DNA from: Flaccisagitta enflata
Taxonomy: Eukaryota > Chaetognatha > Sagittoidea > Aphragmophora
DNA length: 64,000 bases
Reading direction: 5' to 3'
NCBI GenBank assembly: GCA_965153355.1
Contig: OZ231128.1
Span: 50,158,001-50,222,000, forward strand
The notes below the pieces were generated by a model. The model did not search any database. It was not told where the DNA came from and saw only the letters and a program-made list of their open reading frames with translations. The translations under genes were made by a program, and so were the position numbers. How positions within the stretch are numbered: the first letter of the stretch is position 1; every line of letters starts with the position of its first letter. Below, in pieces: positions 57,670-64,000 of the stretch.

Positions 57670-58189
57670 ACGCACGGGCAGATAGTCAGAGATCGAGGTG
57701 CACTCGCGCTAGACAGAGATATTTCAAAAAAAAATTCTTTCATTCGCTTTTTTTTGAAGAACTCTTTCCTCAACTCCGATATCTTTTTTTTTTCTATCTT
57801 ATGTTTTTTTTAACTTTCCTTTTCCATTTTTTTACGCTCCTTTGAATTTTGCATCATTCACGTATGAAATTTGGATAATGATGTAATTCAGACTGAGAGG
57901 CAGTTTGGCGGTTTTCAAAAGAGCGTTCACGCCATCACGCGCCAGCTCGTTTATTTTTTTCGTGTTGTTTCGTCTCTTTTTCGGTTGGTTCATCCGTCCA
58001 ACATTCACTTTCTTTACATGGTCGGCCCTTTGAGTCGCTTGCTGAGCGTATCTATGATAGGGCAGGTCAGTCGGTAGGCAGGTCAGTCGGTAGGTAGGTA
58101 GGCAGGTATCGCGAAATTTGGATGGTGCAAAATATACCAAAACGGCTCATACATAGCCACATCACAACTCTCGCCCACCCAAATAATTG

Positions 58190-58284
58190 CGCTAGCCCAC
58201 CCAAATAACTGCGCTAGTCCACCCGTTTTACTTCCCCTGCCCATCCGCAAGCGACTGCTTGTTGGTCCTGTGTCCGGCCTTGTT
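58190..58284 (-). mobile_element. Hairpin-ended element fragment (AACAAGGCC end)
   Basis: CTTCCCCTGCCCATCCGCAA, GCGACTGCTTG, GTGTCCGGCCTTGTTTT, preceded by three AATAACTGCGCTAG-type repeats (58142-58220). The hairpin end is missing. Confidence 0.75.
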
Positions 58285-58850
58285 TTCCTTTTGTCCAAGC
58301 GCTCAATTATGTAATTTGCCGATCAATGACCAAATGTATCCCTTCCAAGTACATCGAGAACAGCCGAACACATACGCACAAAATTTACACGGGAAAGAAC
58401 CACTTCCCTCATGTAAATAATGAGAATGGTCGAAAAATTCAGTTTTTTAAAAAAGTTTTTTTTTCTTTTTAATGACTGGGTCAGAGTGAAATTACGTGAA
58501 ACTTTCGATAGGAGCAATGTACATAGATTTATTTTTATACAATGAGACATAAACTAGCAATTTATTACGTTTGTTCGCTCAGTGAATGGCCTTGGATTTA
58601 ATTGACCGGGCCAAAACTCATCAAATTGTCCATGACTTGGATTTTTTTTTCATTCGTGCTTGTGTGAGTGTGAGGATTGTCTGTCGCATGTCGGACAGTC
58701 GGACAGTTGGAGTATGCCTATGAGGCCGTCACCGTATAGTTTTCAATTTTAGGGCATATCTCACCTTGCGTGGCAATTGCGAGTGCATGAGACTACTACT
58801 GTTCGCCGAAGCCATGTCTTTTCTAATTTGCACGAAGTTAGTTCACTATA

Positions 58851-58936
58851 GGAGTTTTCGCATTGGCAAAATTATCGAGATATTTCATAGGAAATATCTA
58901 GATGATATCTTGATAATACACCCAATGCGAAAACCC
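58851..58936. mobile_element. Short palindromic MITE, second copy
   Basis: GGAGTTTTCGCATTGG and CCCAATGCGAAAACCCC; interior GAGATATTTCATAGGAAATA matches 16405-16425. Flanks are not TTAA here, so the copy is eroded. Confidence 0.8.
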
Positions 58937-59048
58937 CTTACTTGTTTTATTTACTTATTTTTGCTTGTCAATTGTGCTACTCCTAATGTGAGTATAAGTG
59001 CCACATATTGATAACGTTTAGTTCGCCCACAAGTGGGTTCATTCATTG

Positions 59049-59183
59049 GTCGCGGACACGCGACTCTACACCTTGTCCTGTCGATCAGTTGGTAGGTAAC
59101 AAATTCAAATGGCGGGAAGTTTTTGGATTACTGCCCTTGCCCAATCGTCCAGGACTGTCCTGCCGTGCATCCGGCCTTGTTTT
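59049..59183 (-). mobile_element. Hairpin-ended element, A/D variant
   Basis: GTCGCGGACACGCGACTCTA, CACCTTGTCC, CAGTTGGTAGG, GATTACTGCCCTTGCCCAAT, CGTGCATCCGGCCTTGTTTT. The hairpin combines the A stem (GTCGC) with the D loop (GGACA); the distal motif has decayed. Confidence 0.8.
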
Positions 59184-59274
59184 ATGATAACATGCAAACG
59201 AGCTTGGCTTTTTTCATGGCATGTACTTGTAATTAAGTGCGATTAAAGCCAAATGAAGCCAAAAGCTCATACAT

Positions 59275-59310
59275 TTTTAGGTGCTTCAAGGCGCCTCTGT
59301 ACAGGTTACT
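59275..59310 (-). mobile_element. Subfamily C hairpin end only
   Basis: TTTTTAGGTGCTTCAAGGCG, CCTCTGTACAGG. Arms GGTGC and GCGCC are only partly paired. The other end is not found. Confidence 0.45.
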
Positions 59311-59647
59311 TCAATACTAATTACCATTTATTCTTATTTTTTTTATTTTTTATTTTTTGAAAAAAATTTGTGTCTTAACACCTTTTGCGTCCCGATAACA
59401 GGTCCTTCTATGGAAGTGCCTTTCCCTACGCCGTTGGTCATGGCTATTGCCTATTGGAGAGTTGCGTAGGCGCGATAAAATCTTCCAATTCCCGATTTTA
59501 TGAGCCAAAATACATCATGATAACGATAATATCGTTATATCGGTTCTGCCGCTTCTCCATCTTCTTCCCCCAGAGTTTAAGGTTGTTGTCAATTGGAAAG
59601 ACCACGACGACGACGCACATGGTGATGATGATCATCATGAATATATT

Positions 59648-59677
59648 TGATGATGATGATAATGATGATGATGATGG

Positions 59678-59774
<97 letters not shown>
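59648..59774. repeat. (GAT)n microsatellite
   Basis: About 40 GAT units with two early variants; the frame reads poly-Asp, a repeat translation. Confidence 0.97.
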
Positions 59775-59849
59775 AAAAAAGATGATGAAGGTGATGAATT
59801 TTTCACATTCACTGAATATTGATGATTGAAATAACGTGAACATTATGAA

Positions 59850-59935
59850 AGATGGACAATATCCCTACTCAACTCCTAATCTTATCAAAGGATGAGAGCC
59901 TCTTGAGCTCTCAATGGTGTTTAATCCGCACCCAT
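59850..59935. repeat. Relative of the 317-bp satellite monomer
   Basis: GGACAATATCCCTACTCAAC, GAGAGCCTCTTGAGCTCTCA parallels GGAACAATATCCCTCACT and GAGGGCCTTGTGAACCCTC of the satellite. The hairpin stem differs on both arms. Confidence 0.65.
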
Positions 59936-60173
59936 AACAACTATTCTTCATTTTTTGTTGTCCAGAAGCAAAAAAAATGATGTAGCCCTGATGACGGGCA
60001 CAAAAAATGCTGCGCAGATGACGCGTGGAGTTTGTTTTCCGGTGTGTTGGTCTGTTGGAGAAGGTCGCAGTATCTCACCCTCATAATTGAATTCCTATGT
60101 AAGTGACACTTCAGTGGCAAATATCGGTTATAACGTCATAAATTCAGATCCCAGCAGCGTTATCACACCTTTT

Positions 60174-60250
60174 TTAGTTGCGTGTACACGGCTCTAGAAG
60201 TTTGTGTGTCGGTCCGTCCGTCCGTTCATCTGTATGTCTATCGCTTTGCC
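60174..60250 (-). mobile_element. Hairpin-end fragment, A/D type
   Basis: TTTTTTAGTTGCGTGTACAC, GGCTCTAGAAGTTTG, GTCGGTCCGTCCGTCC. No far end found. Confidence 0.65.
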
Positions 60251-60299
60251 TATGTCAAGTGAAGTCTTCGTTAATATAGTTTAAAATAATGCTAATGTA

Positions 60300-60886
60300 C
60301 TACCTAGGAAAAAAGTTTGGAGACACCTAAAGAATAATTAGTTTTACTCGCTGAATAAAAGGCAAGTCATGACGCGGAAAGTGCAGGTATGTTATTTTTT
60401 TTTTTTTATATATAAGAATTCAAGTTCCGCCTTTTTGTAAAAAATTTGTTGAACTTTTCTCTATAGATAAAAGTGATCTTGTCCCAATAATAGTGAACTT
60501 AATTTGCAAACTGATGATTTGATGAGTAAGTAAATAATTTTGCTTGTCATTTCTAAACAATTAGAGCTACAGTAATCAGATTGCGCTCATCTTGTAGATT
60601 TTTTGATGAAGACTAATTTTTTTTTTGAAACGCTTTCTAGCAGTTCTGGCAGGCAAAAAATCTTACATGGAAGATGTCTCTGAATTTTCATAATCTTTCA
60701 TTTAGTTTTTTTCATCGATTTTCACAAAATGACTTTTTTCACTCTTTTGCTTGTTACTTCTAAACGGTTAAAGCTACAGAAATCAGGTTGCACTCATCTT
60801 GTTGATTTTTTATGTAAACTAATTTGTTTTTGTTTTTTATATATCTAGCTGTTCTAGAAGTGACCCCAAACTTTTTTCCTTGGCAG
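60300..60886. mobile_element. Tc1/mariner-like MITE
   Basis: CTACCTAGGAAAAAAGTTTG at the left and the complement of CTGCCAAGGAAAAAAGTTTG at the right, flanked by TA (60298-60299, 60887-60888). The interior carries a direct duplication of about 205 bp (CTTGTCATTTCTAAACAATT at 60543; CTTGTTACTTCTAAACGGTT at 60750). Same family as 605-1212 and 1913-2495. Confidence 0.87.
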
Positions 60887-61085
60887 TAATTATGCTATTA
60901 TGTTATCATATTATTTGTTCTACGGATTTCTCATGCGCAATTGAGAGAGCCTGTCCGGTATCTCTGTCGCAGCGTTTTGTCGCTTTTATTCTGTGTGTGG
61001 GTTTTGCCCTCCTGATCCTCGGTATTGTGCCGTTTTCCACACACAAACAGATAAACACATCAAAAATAGCGAGACGGTACAGGTC

Positions 61086-61268
61086 TTTTTAGTTGCGGAC
61101 ACGCAACTCTATAAGAGGCTTTGTCCGTCCGTCCGTCCGTCCGTCCGTCGGTCCGTCCGTCCGTCGGTCCGTAACCATCGAGTCAAAAAGTGGGAAAACG
61201 CGCATATCCGCTTATATCCGCCCCTGCCCACCCGTCCGCAACTGGTGGCCGTGTATCCGGCCTTGTTT
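61086..61268 (-). mobile_element. Hairpin-ended element, subfamily D (complete)
   Basis: TTTTTAGTTGCGGACACGCA, ACTCTATAAGAGGCTTTGTC, (CCGT)n core, CATCGAGTCAAAAAGTGGG, CCCCTGCCCACCCGTCCGCA, ACTGGTGGCCGTGTATCCGG, CCTTGTTT. Near-perfect hairpin and distal motif; good reference copy. Confidence 0.93.
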
Positions 61269-61301
<33 letters not shown>

Positions 61302-61861
61302 TTTTTCTTTGGCAACGACGCCATTTCCAATTTTAATTTCGTACTTTGGCTGCTAACCTTTTGTTTATCATTTGCCATTTCCGAGACGTAACATTGGTGT
61401 TCATACTGTGTTCGTACTGTGATATTTAAGAAGCCGTTATTGCAATTTAAAATGAGTAAGGATCAGATTTGATCTTAATTCCTTCTACCTCACAGGTTTC
61501 CCCACATTTATTCTTTTATTCAATTACTTATTCATTTTTTAGTTCATTGTTTTCCCATTTCATATTTTCTTTTTTTTTCATTTTGTCATTTTATCATTTT
61601 ATCAATTTTTCCTTTTTTTCGCTTTTTCACTTTCATCACTATTTCATAACTTCATTATTTCATAATTTCATCATTTAATTTTTTTCATATATGTTTGTAG
61701 AATGAGACTACATATTTGAAACTACAAAATTTTGCATTTAGAATGAGTCCTAGATCTTTCCATTGGACATGTAAGGTGGCAAAATCAAATTTTCTATTTC
61801 TAAATCCTTTTTTCGACTATCTTTCTTTGACTGGCACTCTCTGATAGAAATGATTTTGTAT

Positions 61862-62146
61862 AAACAAGGCCAAGTAGGCCAACGATGCGTCCTCTTTGAA
61901 TGAATTTTTTTTATGAATGAATGTTTTTATGAATGAATGTTTTTTTTATGAATGAATGTCATTTATGAATGAATAAATGATTTATTGAATGAATTAGTGG
62001 ATGTGTGCTTCATTTACTGGGTCAGAACCACTTTTCTGTTGAAAAAATGCATGAATTTTAATGAATGCGTTACCCGACCAACCAACCAACCGACCGACCG
62101 ACCAACGGACAGAGCCTATTATAGAGATGCGAGGACGCATCTAAAA
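61862..62146 (+). mobile_element. Hairpin-ended element, subfamily B (complete)
   Basis: AAACAAGGCCAAGTAGGCCA, ACGATGCGTCCTC, a (GAAT)n stretch (61899-61995), GACC core, AGAGCCTATTATAGAGATGC, GAGGACGCATCTAAAA. The left GATGCGTCCTC is the exact complement of GAGGACGCATC. Confidence 0.9.
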
Positions 62147-62389
62147 TAAAACTTAAGTAGATATAACTTGATGATAATGTTCTTTAATGAAAGGAATTTT
62201 TATTTATGAAATTTTTTAAAGAAATTGAAAAACAAATATTTTGATCATTCAAATTTGGACATCGATTGCACCACAACATTATCGAGGCGTTTTAACATGG
62301 CCTTGTTATTATACAACCTTTCTCATATCGCCAACAGAGATAATCTTGGCTAACGCCGACTTTTGGTGTTGTTGGCGCGAAAACAAACC

Positions 62390-62465
62390 ATCGCAGACGA
62401 TGTTCCAAAACAACGACGACGATATTCCAAAACAATAACGACGATGTTCCAAAACAACGAAGGCG
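62390..62465. repeat. 21-24 bp minisatellite
   Basis: Three to four units of ACGATGTTCCAAAACAACGA. Confidence 0.85.
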
Positions 62466-62469
62466 GTAT

Positions 62470-64000
62470 GGTATGATAAAAGTCGAAAGTACGAGACAAA
62501 AAGGCAAACATCATTTGTTACGTAAGGATTTATGTATCGGTTAATGCTGAATTATTGGGGTATATTGATGCACCATAATACTGACAGTCTTGAGAACAGA
62601 CCTGAAGCTTCCAAGATCCTCTCTTGACTTGTCCTTTGACGTGACCTTCGATCGCAAGATCCTAGCTATCAAGCTTGACGTCGTGCTTGCTGAGGCAAGC
62701 AAACTTGTAACCCAAATCTTCAGCTGTTCAGTGGAATGGCTCGCTTAACCGACGACCCAATCTCCTAAGCGCACGTCTGCTTATCTTCTCGAGTCATTTA
62801 ACTTAACCCTGAGTTACAAACTGATTCTTGAGTCAAACTGATTTGACTTGACCTTTATGTGGGAGTAAGAGATAATGACAAATATTCACTGCTTCCAAAC
62901 TTTGGCTCTCCAATCATGAAATACTAGAAAACACTGGGACCTCACTATGGCCTTCCATATCACAGACAACTTCACACCTGAGAATTAAACGGGAATTGTT
63001 GTGAAAGTGAATGACAAAAATACCATAGTGAGTAGATGAATCATTGACAGGAAACTTAACGATTCATTGCGAGAGCTGATGAATAATCGTAAGAAAACTT
63101 AACGAAACATTAAGAGAGCTAATGAACAATTGCTAGGGATTCATCTTTTGTAAATCTAAATGATGATTGAGCATACAATGATGAATGCAATAGGTGCAGA
63201 AGAATTACTGGTCACGGTTAACCAAGAGGGACCAGTGTCTCTTAGGGTAACCAAGCTAACAAGCTAAAGGCTAAATTAGCAAGTTAGCCATTGGAAACCG
63301 GGGACATGACATGACATGAAGTGATAAAAAGAGCAAACTAACTACTGCAGATGATTGTAAAATCAAGTGGGCTATACCCATTACTAAACATGTACGGATT
63401 GATTGACAGATGCATCATCTCTATTTAACTATAAAATGCCAATATCATGGACGAATTGCAAAAGCTAATACAATATCATGACTCATTTAAGCATAGAAGG
63501 ACGAAATAGCTAGAACGCGTCTTTGAAAGTATACATCATTAATTCCACATTGTATCTTAAACAGTTTCGCTCACACTTTCTGTATAAATCAAATATCGAG
63601 TTTCTGATGATTAAGGGCCGCATAAATTCGCTTCTTACAATCGCTCACTCTTTCTAGTAAGTCGTCCCGACGTCCTAAGGTCACCATCTTCAAGTCGAAG
63701 CGAATTCCTATGTTTGCTCATCTTCGACCCAAGGCAGCGAAGGCATGACTTGCCAGATCGCAGATCAATGGGGAGACGAGTTGGTCCACAATTGCTGAAT
63801 GGCACCACTACACCAAAATGCCTCTTCAATGCAGTCTTCGGCATAAATCAGAAAGAAGCATCAATTCAACAAGAATAGGGATGGGAGGGGGTGGAATATT
63901 CCAAGGACAGGACAATGACAATTGTGATCACAATGGCAGTAGAATCAAGATCAACAATGAGACAAAACTAGACTACAAATGCGATTGGGAGGATGGGTAG
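62470..64000. other. Largest repeat-free stretch, no gene identified
   Basis: No microsatellite or element ends seen. There is a diverged direct repeat near 63055-63130 (AAACTTAACGATTCATTGCG / AAACTTAACGAAACATTAAG). A 69-codon frame on the minus strand (63635-63844) and a 60-codon frame running off the right edge are not recognisable. It may be unique host sequence or a diverged retroelement. Confidence 0.5.

Noticed and set aside
63635-63844. 69-codon minus-strand frame and a neighbouring frame with one stop
   Set aside because: The region reads slightly coding-like in two frames but matches no family I can name, and it is broken by stops.

Overview
This is a gene-poor, repeat-saturated stretch of a eukaryotic nuclear genome. 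Long perfect CT/AG, CA/GT, GAA, GATA, GAAA and GAT microsatellites, interspersed DNA-transposon relics and minisatellites rule out a bacterial or viral window. Short elements with a variable GGTC/GGAC/CCGT tetranucleotide core resemble the microsatellite-bearing elements known from marine invertebrates such as molluscs and echinoderms. I therefore infer a marine invertebrate, but I cannot name a phylum with confidence. No host protein-coding gene can be supported. The only recognisable coding relic is a broken C-terminal fragment of a Tc1-type transposase (690-940, minus strand). The longest open frames (up to 699 codons) are translations of tandem repeats.

Layout. 1-5 kb: CT arrays, a Tc1-type element (605-1212) and a second TA-flanked MITE (1913-2495) that splits an older element. 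5-12 kb: a dispersed repeat (about 5210-5535) whose relative forms a 317-bp tandem satellite (10642-11660), a pogo/Tigger-like element (7079-8131) and a palindromic MITE (10043-10193). 12-18 kb: microsatellites plus a cluster of hairpin-ended elements, including a nested composite (14733-16375). 18-27 kb: more of the same family, a large GAAA array, a GT array, a GAA array and a second composite (25504-26394). 27-36 kb: hAT-like MITEs, minisatellite elements and a hairpin-ended element with an 0.7-kb repeat payload. 36.4-38.0 kb: a 21-bp minisatellite. 38-46 kb: several multi-level nests of elements. 46-55 kb: GAA arrays, a mariner-like MITE, a 1.6-kb long-inverted-repeat element containing another hairpin-ended element with a dimeric 305-bp repeat, and GAAA arrays. 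55-64 kb: scattered elements, then 1.8 kb with no identifiable feature.

The most interesting system is one family of non-autonomous elements that recurs about 28 times (hairpin-ended family; subfamilies A, B, C, D, O and P here). I orient each with its terminal hairpin at the 3' end. One end reads AACAAGGCC in A-D. A subfamily-specific motif X lies near that end, then a tetranucleotide or tandem-repeat core, then a hairpin made from X and its complement, then CTAAAAA or CAAAAAG. X changes between subfamilies, and the distant copy changes with it. This resembles the subterminal inverted repeat plus 3' hairpin of Helentron/HINE-type Helitrons. That assignment is inference, because no Rep/helicase gene is present here.

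A second family (E, three subtypes) carries 20-21-bp minisatellites between inverted GGGCAGCGGCCCC-type blocks, and inserts into A-rich sites inside other elements. Nesting lets several element boundaries be read directly, by comparing filled and empty sites within this same window.
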